Source: Brevundimonas sp. LM2 | Lineage (GTDB): Bacteria; Pseudomonadota; Alphaproteobacteria; Caulobacterales; Caulobacteraceae | Assembly: GCF_002002865.1 (NCBI RefSeq) | Contig: NZ_CP019508.1 | Coordinates: 2,274,501 to 2,338,500 of the forward strand | Reading direction: 5' to 3' | DNA length: 64,000 bases | Shown: positions 1 to 12,711 of the stretch, in pieces | Position numbering within the stretch: the stretch's first letter is position 1 | Layout: every line of letters starts with the position of its first letter | Notes under the pieces: model-generated | Seen by the model: the letters and a program-made list of their open reading frames with translations, nothing else | Told to the model about the DNA's origin: nothing | The model's database searches: none | Position numbers and translations under genes: made by a program

Positions 1-150
1 GATGCGTTCGGCGGCTCGGCGACGACCATCCACCTGCATTTCGAGATCAAGGCTCCGGTCACCGCGAACGGATCGTCGGCCGTCATCTTCGTCCCGACAT
101 ACACCAGCCTGGAAGACTCCTATCAGAAGCTGCTGAACGCGACGGCCTGA
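1..150 (+). CDS. C-terminal end of a probable M23 (LytM) family metallopeptidase, truncated by the window edge
   Basis: The reading frame is open from base 1 and ends with TGA at 148-150, leaving 49 residues. It contains His-Leu-His-Phe-Glu (about residues 11-15), which matches the HxH zinc-binding motif near the end of LytM/M23 endopeptidase domains. These enzymes cut peptidoglycan cross-bridges in the periplasm. The tail after the motif is short and carries no other recognisable domain. Only the last part of the gene is visible, so domain order, signal peptide and whether the active site is complete cannot be judged. The family call rests on this single motif. Confidence 0.5.
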   Translation, partial: DAFGGSATTIHLHFEIKAPVTANGSSAVIFVPTYTSLEDSYQKLLNATA

Positions 151-228
151 TCCAGGACCGGAACCAAGGCCCCATGAAAAAGGCGACCCTTGAGGGCCGC
201 CTGATCCATCGCGTGTTGACCCTCGCGG

Positions 229-819
229 TTACATCGCGTCGAGCATTTCCTGGGCGTGGTCGCGGTGCATCGTGACCTTGGGGATGATCTCGGTCGCCAG
301 AGCGGCGAGGCCCGGGGTCTCGCTGTGGTCCTTGAAGCCGTTCAGCAGGGTCAGGGCCTCGTTGTGGGCCGCGACCTGCTGGGTCAGGTAGACGCGGTCG
401 AAGTCGGCCGGCGTCGCCGTGTTGAGATTGTCGATCAGACCCTGGCGGCGTTCGTCGAGGGTGGTCGGCAGGGGGGTGTCGGCGGCTTCCGTCGGGGCCA
501 AGGCCTTCAGCTTCGCGGTCGAGGCGGTGTGGTCGGTCTTGATCATGCCGGCCAGTTCATCGATCCCGGCCGTGCTGGACTTGGCGGCGGCGATGTCGGC
601 GGACTGCAGCTCGTACATGTCCGAGACGGCAAGCGCGGTGACGAAGCCGCCCGCCGTATTGGCCCCCAGGGTGGCGGCCGAGACCTGGCCGACCGGCACG
701 GAGGCCGCGTCCTGGGTCGCATTGACGGCCGCGCCGGCGTCGTCGGCGGGTTCGTTGGATGGGCTGCAGGCGCCCAGAAGGGCAAGGGTGGCGGTGCCGG
801 CGAGAAGCAGACGGATCAT
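229..819 (-). CDS. DUF4142 family lipoprotein
   Basis: 196 residues. The N-terminus is a lipoprotein signal peptide (MIRLLLAGTATLALLGAC), with Cys18 as the expected lipidation site, so the protein should sit in a membrane facing the periplasm. After a low-complexity Ala/Asp/Asn linker, residues about 60-196 match the DUF4142 (ferritin-like four-helix) pattern: alternating helices with AAKSS, MIKTDHTAS and VTMHRDHAQEML segments. The His-rich end is typical of the family. Function is unknown; family members are often induced by stress in alphaproteobacteria. It lies downstream of and in the same direction as dnaE, separated by about 70 bases. Confidence 0.8.
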   Translation of the reverse strand: MIRLLLAGTATLALLGACSPSNEPADDAGAAVNATQDAASVPVGQVSAATLGANTAGGFVTALAVSDMYELQSADIAAAKSSTAGIDELAGMIKTDHTASTAKLKALAPTEAADTPLPTTLDERRQGLIDNLNTATPADFDRVYLTQQVAAHNEALTLLNGFKDHSETPGLAALATEIIPKVTMHRDHAQEMLDAM

Positions 820-890
820 GAGAGAATTCCTCCAGAGGTTCTGCGACCGTAACCGTCACCGCCTCCGGGGGTTCCTGTGTCGGCTCGCCG

Positions 891-4379
<3,489 letters not shown>

Positions 4380-4486
4380 CTCGCCAACAGGGCGACCTGC
4401 CACACCATCCAGACAATGCCGCTGCACGATGCAAGCGACAGACCCTCTCGAACCACCCGTGTCATCGGCTTATCCCCAGATTGCGT

Positions 4487-4519
4487 GTTCCGGCATTGTT
4501 CTATGTTGGCTTTTTGTTC
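4487..4519. promoter_or_regulatory. Two tandem LexA (SOS) box-like sites
   Basis: Bases 4487-4501 read GTTCCGGCATTGTTC, an exact match to the alphaproteobacterial LexA box GTTC-N7-GTTC. Bases 4505-4519 read GTTGGCTTTTTGTTC, the same motif with one mismatch. The two starts are 18 bases apart. The sites lie between divergent dnaE (start 4379) and the 38-codon gene at 4622, in a locally AT-richer stretch. Either gene could be the target. Binding is inferred from the motif only. Confidence 0.55.
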
Positions 4520-4621
4520 TCGTCAACAGCCTGTGAATGTGAGGCGACGGCGGCTGTGCAAATGTCTAGGATCGACCCCTGCGCATCGCCCTTCCGGCGG
4601 CGCCTGTCTGGAGTATCGGCC

Positions 4622-4738
4622 ATGGCCAAGGGTCAAGTGAAGTCGAACAAGGAAACCCGCAAACCCAAGGCCGAGAAGCCCAAGCCGGCCGTGTCGGTGG
4701 GGACCTCGCCCTTCACCCAGCCGCCCGGCAAGAAATAG
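4622..4738 (+). CDS. Small basic conserved protein of unknown function (38 aa)
   Basis: 38 residues, beginning MAKGQVKSNKETRKPK, rich in Lys and Pro with no membrane segment. A GGAG ribosome-binding site precedes the ATG by eight bases. An in-frame ATG at 4562 would add 20 residues but lacks a comparable site. Short proteins with this MAKGQ-K-SNKE opening are, from memory, widespread hypothetical proteins in Proteobacteria. The gene is divergent from dnaE and sits about 100 bases downstream of two LexA-like boxes, so SOS control is possible. It is too polar to be a SidA-type membrane division inhibitor. Nothing in it reveals a function. Confidence 0.7.
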   Translation: MAKGQVKSNKETRKPKAEKPKPAVSVGTSPFTQPPGKK

Positions 4739-4759
4739 GGCGTCGCGCGCGGGGGTGAA

Positions 4760-6940
4760 CTACCCCCGCGACCGCTCCACCGTGTCGACCGACGGGTTGG
4801 CTCGGAGCGCCGCCATGATGCTGGTGGCGTGTTTGGCGTCGGCCACCTCGACGTCCAGGTCCAGGTCGAAGAAGTCGGACTGGCGGTGCGCCATCCGCAG
4901 GTTCAGGATATTGCCGCCGGCCTCGCCGATGACGGTGGCGACCTGACCCAGGACGCCGGGGGCGTTCTTCATCGTGGCCCGCAGCCGCGCCATGCCCACC
5001 GCTCCCTGTTCGGCCTGGGGCGTCCACTGCAGATCCTGCCAGACGCTATCGTCGTCGGCGAAATCGGCCAGGCGCTGGCAGTCGATGACGTGGACGGTCA
5101 GGCCCTTTTCCGGCTCCAGGATGCCGACGATGCGGTCGCCGGGCACGGGGGTGCAGCAGGCCCCGAAATGGATGCTGACGCCGGGGGTCAGGCCGCCGCC
5201 GCGCACGAACAGACGGGCCTTGTCGTCGGCGATCTTCTTGCGTTCCTGGCCCAGGTTCAGCGTGCCCTTCAGGGCCGGGAACAGCATCTCCACGACCTTG
5301 TTGGCCGGCAGGCGACCGCGGCCGATGGCGTCGAACAGGTCTTCCTGGGTGCCGGTGGCCAGGGTCTCGACCACGGACTTCAGCGACACGTCGGCCAGGG
5401 CCTTGCCGACCCGGATCAGGGCCTGCTCCAGCGTCGTCTTGCCCAGTTTGTAGAACTCCTCGCGTTCGGAGGAGCGGATGTGGCGGCGGATGGCCGAACG
5501 GGCCCGGCCGGTGACGGTCAGGCTGCGCCAGTCGGCCGGGGCCTCGCGCTTCTTGCCGCGGATGATCTCGACCACGTCGCCGTTCTGCAGCGCGGTGCGC
5601 ATCGGCTTCAGCTCGCCATTGATCTTGACGCCCACGGCCGTGTCCCCGACCTCGGTGTGGACCGAATAGGCGAAGTCCAGCGCCATGCCGCCGCGCGGCA
5701 GGGTGATCAGCCGGCCCTTGGGCGTGAAGACGAAGACCTGATCCAGGTACATCTCCAGCTTGGCGTGCTCGACCCAGTCCTCGCCCCCCTCCCCGTGCTC
5801 GATCACCTGGACGAGGTGGCGCAGGTTCTGCAGGGGGTCGCGGCCGCCGTCCTTCTCCATCGCCTCCTGGTCGAAGCCATAGGACTGGTTCTTGTAGGCC
5901 CAGTGGGCGGCGACGCCGTCCTCGGCCACCCGGTCCATGGCCTCGGTGCGGATCTGCATCTCGATGCGCAGGCCGCCGGGGCCGACCACCGTGGTGTGCA
6001 GCGAGCGATAGTTGTTCGACTTGGGCGTGGAGATGAAATCCTTGAACCGCTCGGGCACCATCGGCCACGACCGGTGGATGACGCCCAGCGCGCGGTAGCA
6101 GTCGTCCTCGACCTCCAGCAGCACGCGGAAGCCGTAGATGTCGGACAGGGAGGAAAAGCCCACCGACTTGCGCTGCAGCTTCCTCCAGATCGAATAGGGC
6201 GTCTTCTGCCGGCCATAGACTCGGGCCTTGATCCCGGCCTCGCTCAGCACCTGCTGGATCTCGGCGGCGACACCCTCTGTGGCGTGGCCGTGCTCGAGCT
6301 TCAGCGCCTCCAGCCGCCGCTCGATGGCGGTGCGGGCCGTGGGGTTCAGATGCTCGAACGCCAGCTCTTCCAGCTCCGACGCGATCGAATGGATGCCGAT
6401 CGACCGGCCCAGCGGCGCATAGACCTCCAGCGTCTCGCGGCTGATCCGCTCGCGCTTCTCGGGCTTGACGTATTTCAGCGTCCGCATGTTGTGCAGACGG
6501 TCGGCCAGCTTGACCAACAGGACCCGCACGTCGCGGCTGATGGCCAGGATGAATTTGCGCAGGTTCTCGGCCTGGCGGGTGTGCTCGGCCTGCAGCTCAA
6601 GGCGCGACAGCTTGGTCACGCCCTCGACCAAGACGGCGACCTCCTCGCCGAACATGCGGGCGATGTCGTCGCGCGTGGCCGAGGTGTCCTCGACCACGTC
6701 GTGCAGCAGGGCGGTGACGATGGTGGCCGTGTCCAGCCGGTAGTCGGTCAGGATGCCCGCCACCTGGATCGGATGGGCGAAATAGGGGTCGCCCGAGGCC
6801 CGCAGCTGCGAGCCGTGCATCTTCATCGCATAGACATAGGCCCGGTTCAGCAGGGCCTCGTCGGCGGTGGGATCATAGGCCTTGACCGCCTCGATCAGCT
6901 CGAACTGGCGCAAGACCGGAATGCGTTTCGCCGCCGGCAC
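4760..6940 (-). CDS. spoT: Bifunctional (p)ppGpp synthetase/hydrolase (Rsh/SpoT type)
   Basis: 726 residues from a GTG at 6940. The frame is open further upstream into rpoZ, but it offers no ATG or GTG between the rpoZ stop and 6940. Domains in order: HD hydrolase with LLHDVVEDT (about residue 77), RelA-type synthetase with YGRQKTPYSIWRK (about 238), TGS with RLITLPRGGMALDFAYS (about 402), and a C-terminal ACT domain (about 650-720). The intact HD motif argues for both synthesis and hydrolysis, as for the single Rsh enzymes of alphaproteobacteria. It follows rpoZ in the same direction; the rpoZ-spoT pairing is conserved in many Proteobacteria. Confidence 0.95.
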   Translation of the reverse strand: MPAAKRIPVLRQFELIEAVKAYDPTADEALLNRAYVYAMKMHGSQLRASGDPYFAHPIQVAGILTDYRLDTATIVTALLHDVVEDTSATRDDIARMFGEEVAVLVEGVTKLSRLELQAEHTRQAENLRKFILAISRDVRVLLVKLADRLHNMRTLKYVKPEKRERISRETLEVYAPLGRSIGIHSIASELEELAFEHLNPTARTAIERRLEALKLEHGHATEGVAAEIQQVLSEAGIKARVYGRQKTPYSIWRKLQRKSVGFSSLSDIYGFRVLLEVEDDCYRALGVIHRSWPMVPERFKDFISTPKSNNYRSLHTTVVGPGGLRIEMQIRTEAMDRVAEDGVAAHWAYKNQSYGFDQEAMEKDGGRDPLQNLRHLVQVIEHGEGGEDWVEHAKLEMYLDQVFVFTPKGRLITLPRGGMALDFAYSVHTEVGDTAVGVKINGELKPMRTALQNGDVVEIIRGKKREAPADWRSLTVTGRARSAIRRHIRSSEREEFYKLGKTTLEQALIRVGKALADVSLKSVVETLATGTQEDLFDAIGRGRLPANKVVEMLFPALKGTLNLGQERKKIADDKARLFVRGGGLTPGVSIHFGACCTPVPGDRIVGILEPEKGLTVHVIDCQRLADFADDDSVWQDLQWTPQAEQGAVGMARLRATMKNAPGVLGQVATVIGEAGGNILNLRMAHRQSDFFDLDLDVEVADAKHATSIMAALRANPSVDTVERSRG

Positions 6941-7041
6941 GGATGCGGGCGGCGATACGACGTCATTGGCAATGGGGGTCGGCGGCGGGGTCGGACCGGA
7001 CCGCGCCGGGAGGATGGTGATACCGTTGGCGGGTTGAGCCG

Positions 7042-7401
7042 TCAGTACCGCTCCTCCTGACCGCCGTCCCGGTCGCTCTGCAGCGCGCGGATCAGTTCGG
7101 CCTCGGCCATGTTCATGTGTTGCGGCTCGGCCAGCAGACCGACGATCTCCGCCTCGTCTTCGGCTTCGGTGCGCTCGTCGACGCGCTGCAGGGCGACGAT
7201 GACCGTTTCCAGCAGCTCGGCGGGGACCACCGTCTCGTCGGCGATCTCGCGCAGGGCGACGACGGGGTTCTTGTCGTTGTCGCGATCCAGGGTCAGGGCC
7301 GCGCCGTTGGCGATCGCGCGGGCGCGGTTTCCGGCCAGCAGGACCAGACCGAACCGGTTCGGCACCTTCTGGATGCAATCTTCGACAGTGACGCGAGCCA
7401 T
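7042..7401 (-). CDS. rpoZ: RNA polymerase omega subunit
   Basis: 119 residues, starting [28 protein letters not shown], the characteristic N-terminus of the omega subunit, which helps assemble RNA polymerase. The C-terminal part is acidic and variable, as is usual in alphaproteobacteria. The stop codon lies about 100 bases before the chosen spoT start, and both genes probably share a transcript. The ATG is the only sensible start. In some bacteria omega is needed for RNA polymerase to respond to ppGpp, which fits the location beside spoT. Confidence 0.97.
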   Translation of the reverse strand: MARVTVEDCIQKVPNRFGLVLLAGNRARAIANGAALTLDRDNDKNPVVALREIADETVVPAELLETVIVALQRVDERTEAEDEAEIVGLLAEPQHMNMAEAELIRALQSDRDGGQEERY

Positions 7402-7487
7402 TCAGAATCCTCGGGCGGCGGGGAGAACCGCGTTGCATACAGATGGAGAGCCGTTTGTGCAACGCCAGAGGGGCCGGAATAGGGTTT

Positions 7488-8057
7488 TCAGGCCAATGGG
7501 CGCGCATCCCGACCCACCTGTGCCGCGCTCAGCAGGGCTGTGGCCGTCTGGCCGGCGACAGGATGCACCCAATCCGGCGCGATCTCCGCCAGCGGCCCCA
7601 TGACGAAGCGCCGCTCCGCCGCGCGCGGGTGCGGCAGAATCAGGCCGCCGCAGTCCCCCTGTTCCCGCCCATAGGCGATCAGGTCCAGGTCCAAGGTCCG
7701 GGGGGCATTGAGCGCCGTGCGGCGGCGCCCGAACGCCTCCTCGATCCGGCCCAGGGCCGCCATCAAGGCATGGGGGTCGTGGGCGGTGCGGACCAGAACC
7801 ACGCCGTTCAGGAAGGGCGGATCGTTCGGGTTGGGCCAGGCCTGGGACGCCCACCAGGACGACCGGGCGACCACATCGATCCCCTCCGACCGGAATCGTG
7901 CCAGGACCGCCTCGAGCGCCTCGCGGCAGTCGGCCCAGACCCCCTTGTCATTGCACCCCAGCGCGACGAAGACGGCCTCGTCCAGACCCTGAGGGCCGTC
8001 AATGTTGACGAGGCCCGCCTGGGTGTCCGAGGTCGATGTTTCCGGAGTGATTCCCAT
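7488..8057 (-). CDS. folK: 2-amino-4-hydroxy-6-hydroxymethyldihydropteridine diphosphokinase (folate synthesis)
   Basis: 189 residues from the ATG at 8057; the frame is open far upstream but that part runs antisense to the glycosylase gene. FolK transfers pyrophosphate from ATP to hydroxymethyldihydropterin, the step before dihydropteroate synthase. Visible motifs are VFVALGCNDKG near residue 30 and RRTALNAPRTLDLDLIAYG near residue 115, which hold the pterin, ATP and magnesium ligands. The N-terminal 25 residues are an extra, poorly conserved stretch. No other folate gene is adjacent. It precedes rpoZ in the same direction with an 86-base gap. Confidence 0.92.
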   Translation of the reverse strand: MGITPETSTSDTQAGLVNIDGPQGLDEAVFVALGCNDKGVWADCREALEAVLARFRSEGIDVVARSSWWASQAWPNPNDPPFLNGVVLVRTAHDPHALMAALGRIEEAFGRRRTALNAPRTLDLDLIAYGREQGDCGGLILPHPRAAERRFVMGPLAEIAPDWVHPVAGQTATALLSAAQVGRDARPLA

Positions 8058-8171
8058 GACGTCCTGTCCGAACGACGGCCGCCTTCGCCGGCCATCGAAC
8101 CTGATCGAGTATGACACGGCGGTGATCGGGGGCGAAGAGGCCTCGTCGATCCGCGCGAATGGGCTCCCGGC

Positions 8172-8819
8172 ATGACAGATCGACCGGATCCCGAACCGCC
8201 GCGCGACTGTCCGCTGTGCCCGCGCCTGGTCGCCTATCGCGCCGAGAACCGGCGTCAGAACCCCGACTGGTGGAACGGCCCGGCCCCCTCGTTCGGCGAC
8301 CCCGACGCGCGGCTCCTGGTGGCCGGCCTGGCCCCCGGTCGGACGGGGGCGAACCGGACCGGGCGACCCTTCACCGGCGATGGCGCCGGCGTGATCCTGT
8401 ACCAGACCCTGCTGAAGACCGGCTTCGCCACCGGCACCTATGACGCGCGGCCCGACGACGGTCTGACCCTGGTGGACTGCATGATCACCAACGCCGTCCG
8501 CTGCGCCCCGCCGCTGAACAAGCCCCTGCCGGTCGAGGAGGCGACCTGCCGCCCGTTCCTGCAGGCCCGGCTCGCCGCCCTCCCCCGGCTGAAGGTCATC
8601 GTCACCCTGGGCGACGTCTCGCGCCGCAGCGTGCTGAAGGCCTTGGGTCTGCCCGGTTCGGCCATGGCCTCGGGCCACGGCGTGGAGGCCGAGGTCGGCG
8701 GCTATGTCCTGCTCAACAGCTATCACTGCTCGCGGCTGAACACGAACACGGGGCGGCTGACGCCTGAGATGTTCCAGGCCGTCTTCGAGCGGGCCCGGGC
8801 GATCATCGCTAAGGCCTGA
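8172..8819 (+). CDS. Family 5 uracil-DNA glycosylase (UDGb type)
   Basis: 215 residues. It removes uracil or other deaminated bases from DNA as the first step of base excision repair. The N-terminus has CPLCPRL, part of the cysteine set that binds an iron-sulfur cluster in families 4 and 5. Motif 1 is GLAPGRTGANRTGRPFTGD (about residue 50). Motif 2 is NSYHCSRLNTNTGRLT (about residue 181). The ANRTGRPFTGD block and the NTNTGRLT ending are typical of family 5 rather than family 4. It is divergent from folK across a 114-base gap. Confidence 0.9.
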   Translation: MTDRPDPEPPRDCPLCPRLVAYRAENRRQNPDWWNGPAPSFGDPDARLLVAGLAPGRTGANRTGRPFTGDGAGVILYQTLLKTGFATGTYDARPDDGLTLVDCMITNAVRCAPPLNKPLPVEEATCRPFLQARLAALPRLKVIVTLGDVSRRSVLKALGLPGSAMASGHGVEAEVGGYVLLNSYHCSRLNTNTGRLTPEMFQAVFERARAIIAKA

Positions 8820-8947
8820 TTCACCTCGCCCAAAAGGCGAGTGTGGTGCGCCAGACACAGGAATCAGAGCCCGTCGGGTGTACCCTCCTGAAGCCGGAAC
8901 AGCCCCGTGCCGCCGGCGTTGAAATGCCGCCTTGGGAGGGGCAGCTC

Positions 8948-9154
8948 ATGCGTACCCGTTCTTCGCTTTTCACCGCCCGCGAGCGCCGAATCGGCCTGTT
9001 GGCGCTGCTGGCCGCCGCCGCGCTGACGCTGACGCTGATCGTCGCGGAAGGCGCCTTTTCGCCGCCGCTGGGCATCTACGGATCCGGCGCCCAGGCCGTG
9101 CAGATGCCGGGCGTCGTGGACGCCCAGCCCCTGGGCCGCGCCGCCACGTTCTAG
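8948..9154 (+). CDS. Small single-pass membrane protein of unknown function (68 aa)
   Basis: 68 residues, start chosen at the ATG at 8948 because GGGAGGGG lies just upstream; the open frame reaches 8843. The N-terminus is basic (MRTRSSLFTARERR), followed by one hydrophobic helix (IGLLALLAAAALTLTLIV) and a short Gly/Pro-rich tail. This layout suggests an inner-membrane anchor with the tail in the periplasm, or an uncleaved signal. I recognise no family. It ends 12 bases before the convergent smpB stop. Confidence 0.5.
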   Translation: MRTRSSLFTARERRIGLLALLAAAALTLTLIVAEGAFSPPLGIYGSGAQAVQMPGVVDAQPLGRAATF

Positions 9155-9166
9155 CCCCGGCGCGCC

Positions 9167-9670
9167 CTAGCCCTTGTCCCGCATCAGCCGGGCCTTGTCT
9201 CGGGCCCAGTCGCGGTCGGCCGAGGCCTCGCGCTTGTCGTGCAGCTTCTTGCCCTTGGCGAGGGCGATCTCCAGCTTGGCCTTGCCGTCGTCGTTCAGAT
9301 AGAGGCGCAGCGGGATGATGGTCTGGCCATCCTTCTGGACCGCCCCAATCAGCCGGTCGATCTGCTTCCTGTGCAGCAGCAGCTTCCGCGGGCGGCGCGG
9401 CTCGTGGTTGAACCGGTTGGCCTGGGCATAGGGCGGGATGTCGGCGTTGATCAGCACGATCTCGCGCCCCTCCACCGCCGCATAGCTCTCGGCGATATTG
9501 GCCCGCCCCATGCGCAGGGCCTTGATCTCGGTGCCCAGCAGCATGATCCCGGCCTCGAGATTGTCCTCGAGGAAATAGTCGAACCGCGCGCGGCGGTTCT
9601 CGGCGATCAGCTTGGCCTTGGTGATCGGGGCCTTGGTGGCGGCGGCGGCCTTTTCCTTTGTCGTGGCCAT
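9167..9670 (-). CDS. smpB: SsrA-binding protein SmpB (trans-translation)
   Basis: 167 residues. SmpB binds tmRNA and brings it to stalled ribosomes. Recognisable segments are [30 protein letters not shown] near the N-terminus and the basic C-terminal tail [26 protein letters not shown], which enters the empty mRNA channel. The first 20 residues are an Ala/Lys-rich extension common in alphaproteobacteria. The ATG overlaps the dapA stop (TGATG), so the two genes are coupled. The dapA-smpB order is conserved in Caulobacter relatives. I see no tmRNA gene nearby. Confidence 0.96.
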   Translation of the reverse strand: MATTKEKAAAATKAPITKAKLIAENRRARFDYFLEDNLEAGIMLLGTEIKALRMGRANIAESYAAVEGREIVLINADIPPYAQANRFNHEPRRPRKLLLHRKQIDRLIGAVQKDGQTIIPLRLYLNDDGKAKLEIALAKGKKLHDKREASADRDWARDKARLMRDKG

Positions 9671-10554
9671 CAGACGATCCCCGCCATCGACAGAGCGGCA
9701 TCGACCCGCGTGCGCGCCTCTGCAGACGTCGGCACCAGCGGCAATCGCACCTCTTCCCCGCACAGGCCGAGCCGCGCCAAGGCGTACTTTGTCGGGGACG
9801 GCGAGGCGTCGGCGAACAGGGCCTGATGCAGGCCGATCAGCCGGTCCTGCCACGACCGGGCGGCCGCGAGGTCGCCGGTCTGCAGCGCGTCGTACAGCGC
9901 CACCATGGCCTCGGGCGCGACGTTCGACACCACCGAGATGACCCCCACGCCCCCATGCGCCGCATAGCCCAGAAAGCTGGCGTCATCGCCGGAGATCAGA
10001 TCGAACTGGCCGGTGATATGGGCCCGCATCCAGCTGATCCGGCCCAGGTCCCCGGTCGCGTCCTTCAGCCCGACGATGTTCGGATGGTCGGCCAGTTCGG
10101 CCACGGTCGTATCCGCGAGATCGACCCCGGTCCGGCCCGGCACATTGTAGAGCAGCAGCGGCAGCTGGACCGCCTCCGCGATCGCCTCGAAATGGGCCTT
10201 CAGCCCGGCCTGGGACGGCCGGTTGTAATAGGGGGTGACGACCAGGGCACCGTCGGCCCCGACGGTCTTGGCATGGCGCACCAGGGCGATCGCCTTGTCC
10301 GTGGACGACGAACCGGCCCCGGCGATGACCCGCACGCGGCCGGACGACAGACGCACGCACAGCTCCACCACGCGCCGGTGTTCGTCCGAGGTCAGGCTGG
10401 CGCTTTCGCCGGTGGTGCCCATCGGCACGACGCCGTGGACGCCGGCGGCGATCTGGCGTTCCAGCAGGGTCTCGAAAGCGGCTTCGTCCACGTTTCCGTC
10501 ACGAAGTGGTGTGATCAGGGCGGTGATCACACCCTTGAACAAGGGGGCGGTCAT
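9670..10554 (-). CDS. dapA: 4-hydroxy-tetrahydrodipicolinate synthase (lysine/DAP pathway)
   Basis: 294 residues. DapA condenses pyruvate with aspartate semialdehyde, the first committed step to diaminopimelate and lysine. The start of the fold reads [20 protein letters not shown] holds the Thr pair that binds pyruvate. Tyr133 lies in [11 protein letters not shown]. The Schiff-base lysine is in VGLKDATGD, about residue 163. All catalytic positions are present. It is coupled to smpB by a one-base overlap. The divergent lytic transglycosylase starts 96 bases away, so both promoters lie in that gap. Confidence 0.96.
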   Translation of the reverse strand: MTAPLFKGVITALITPLRDGNVDEAAFETLLERQIAAGVHGVVPMGTTGESASLTSDEHRRVVELCVRLSSGRVRVIAGAGSSSTDKAIALVRHAKTVGADGALVVTPYYNRPSQAGLKAHFEAIAEAVQLPLLLYNVPGRTGVDLADTTVAELADHPNIVGLKDATGDLGRISWMRAHITGQFDLISGDDASFLGYAAHGGVGVISVVSNVAPEAMVALYDALQTGDLAAARSWQDRLIGLHQALFADASPSPTKYALARLGLCGEEVRLPLVPTSAEARTRVDAALSMAGIV

Positions 10555-10650
10555 TGAAACAAGAATACCTTGCGTGGGGGATGGGCGACGGGCGCCTGAA
10601 ACGAGACGCGAGAGGGTAGGTTGCCGGGGTCGAAGCCGCAACCAGGATGA

Positions 10651-12711
10651 ATGGGGATCGGACAGATCATGATCGCGACCAGTCTGGCGGCCGTTCTGGC
10701 CGTGCTCGCCCCAATTCCGCAAACCGCCGACCTGAACCGGCAGTCGACCCCCTACGTCTCCGGCGGCACGTATCAGACGGGGACGCTCAGCGAGAACGAC
10801 ACCGCCCTGTTCCGTCAGGGATTGGCCGCCGCCCGCGCCCGCGATGTCATCGGGACCCGCAACGCCATCTCCGGCATCAGCGATCCGACCGCGCGCAAAC
10901 TGGTCGAATGGGCCCTGGTCGATACCTCGGGCGACCAGCTGTCCTTCACCGAACTGGCGCAGGACAAGGCCGCCCTGACCGGCTGGCCCCGCGCCGACAG
11001 CCGCGTCGCGGCCGGCGAGAAGGCCCTGGACCGGGCCGGCATGGGGCCGGACGCCGCCCTGGCCTATTTCGGCGCCGACCGGCCGACCACGGTCGAGGGG
11101 GCCATCGCCCTGGCCGAGGCGCTGGACCAGCGCGGCCGGCGGGACGAGGCCCGGCTGCTGATCCAGGAGTGGTGGCAGACCCAGTCCTTCGACGAGACCA
11201 ACCAGGCCCGCATCCTGGCCCGCTGGGGTTCGACCCTGACCCAGCGCGATCACGAGGCGCGGCTGAATATGCTGCTGATCGGACCGCACGGCCCGGCGAC
11301 GCGGGCCATGGTGTCCCTGGTCTCGCCCGAGCGCCAGACCATCGCCAATGCGGTTCTGTCGCTGCGCAGCGCCTACGGCGGCGATTCGGTCGTGGCCGGC
11401 CTGTCGCCGAACCAGGCCATGGATCCGAACGTGGTGCTGGAGCGGGTGCGGATCCTGCGCGCGGCCGATCGCCAGACCGAGGGCTTCCCCCTGCTGGCCG
11501 CCCTGCCCCCCGCGCCCCTGAACGGCGAGGCCCAGAGCACGCTGTGGAGCGAGCGCCGCAACTATTTCCTCGACGCCCTGGAGCGCCGCGAATGGGCCGC
11601 CGCCTATGCGGCCATGGCCGGCCACGGTTTTCCAGCGGGCGAACGCAAGGTCGATGCCGAATTCTTCGCCGGCTGGGTCGCCCTGACCAAGCTCAACGAT
11701 CCGACCAACGCCGCACGGCATTTCGAGGCCCTGCGCCAGTCGTCGCTGACCCCGATCACCCAGGGGCGCGCCCTGTACTGGCTGGGTCGCGCGGCCGAGG
11801 CGCGGGGCGACACGGCAGCGGCCCAGACCTGGTATCTGCAGGGCAGCCGCCACATCCAGACCTTCTATGGCCAGCTGTCGGCCGAAAAGGCCGGGATCAC
11901 CACCCTGACCCTGCCCGCCGACCCGGTCATCACCCAGGCCGACGTCGCCAGTTTCGGGGCCAATGAACTGGTCCGCGCGACCCGGATCCTGGGCGAGACC
12001 GGCGAGATGAGCCTGTTTCGCGTCTTCGCCTATGCCCTGGACGACACCCTGCCCGGCCCCGCTGACCTGGCCCAGTTGATGGACATGGCGCGCGGCTATG
12101 GGGACGGGTTCGGGGCCATGATGGTCGGTCGAGCCGCCAGCCAGCGCGGCTTCCTGATGCCGGAACGGCAATACCCCATCCGCATCCCGCCGACCGTGGC
12201 CGGGGCCGCGCCCCTGGCCTTCACCCTGGCCATCACCCGCCAGGAATCCAGCTTCGATCCGCGCGCGCGATCGGCCGCCGACGCGCGCGGGATGATGCAG
12301 TTCCTCCCCGCGACGGCGTCTGGCGTCGCGCGCCGCCTGGGCATGGCCTATTCGCCCGACCGCCTGTGGGATCCCGACTACAACATGACGCTGGGCAGCT
12401 ATCACCTGGGCGAGCTGACGAGCCAGTTCTCGGGCTCCATGCTGCTGACCACCGTCGGCTACAACGCCGGCCCCGGTCGCGTGCCCCAGTGGACCGCCCG
12501 CTGCGGCGATCCCCGCGGCGGCGCGGCGGGCGGCGGGATCGATCCGATCGATTTCATCGAATGCGCGCCCTTCACCGAGACCCGCAACTACATGATGCGG
12601 GTGATGGAGAACATGTCGGTCTATAAGGCCCGACTGAACGGAGGCTCGGCCCCCCTGACCCTGTCGCAGGACATCGCGGCCGGCGCCAACGGCCCGCGCC
12701 CCTATCAGTAG
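10651..12711 (+). CDS. Soluble lytic murein transglycosylase (Slt70 family)
   Basis: 686 residues. The enzyme cleaves the glycan strands of peptidoglycan to form 1,6-anhydro ends in the periplasm. An N-terminal hydrophobic segment ([17 protein letters not shown]) looks like a signal peptide; ATG at 10669 is a possible alternative start. Residues about 60-480 form an alpha-helical superhelix typical of Slt70. The SLT domain holds the catalytic Glu in [12 protein letters not shown] (about Glu532), followed by [12 protein letters not shown] and GYNAGPGR. The stop overlaps the end of the convergent ABC ATPase gene by seven bases. Confidence 0.93.
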   Translation: MGIGQIMIATSLAAVLAVLAPIPQTADLNRQSTPYVSGGTYQTGTLSENDTALFRQGLAAARARDVIGTRNAISGISDPTARKLVEWALVDTSGDQLSFTELAQDKAALTGWPRADSRVAAGEKALDRAGMGPDAALAYFGADRPTTVEGAIALAEALDQRGRRDEARLLIQEWWQTQSFDETNQARILARWGSTLTQRDHEARLNMLLIGPHGPATRAMVSLVSPERQTIANAVLSLRSAYGGDSVVAGLSPNQAMDPNVVLERVRILRAADRQTEGFPLLAALPPAPLNGEAQSTLWSERRNYFLDALERREWAAAYAAMAGHGFPAGERKVDAEFFAGWVALTKLNDPTNAARHFEALRQSSLTPITQGRALYWLGRAAEARGDTAAAQTWYLQGSRHIQTFYGQLSAEKAGITTLTLPADPVITQADVASFGANELVRATRILGETGEMSLFRVFAYALDDTLPGPADLAQLMDMARGYGDGFGAMMVGRAASQRGFLMPERQYPIRIPPTVAGAAPLAFTLAITRQESSFDPRARSAADARGMMQFLPATASGVARRLGMAYSPDRLWDPDYNMTLGSYHLGELTSQFSGSMLLTTVGYNAGPGRVPQWTARCGDPRGGAAGGGIDPIDFIECAPFTETRNYMMRVMENMSVYKARLNGGSAPLTLSQDIAAGANGPRPYQ

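Noticed and set aside
4622..4738. SidA-type SOS division inhibitor
   Set aside because: SidA is a short inner-membrane protein; this one has no hydrophobic helix.
4829..7060. 743-residue plus-strand frame opposite spoT
   Set aside because: Mirror of the coding bias of spoT; composition and motifs are not protein-like.
8058..8858. Extended N-terminus of folK
   Set aside because: It runs antisense through the uracil-DNA glycosylase gene and lacks conserved folK sequence.
9154..10554. tmRNA gene near smpB
   Set aside because: No tRNA-like ends or Ala-tag reading frame seen around smpB.
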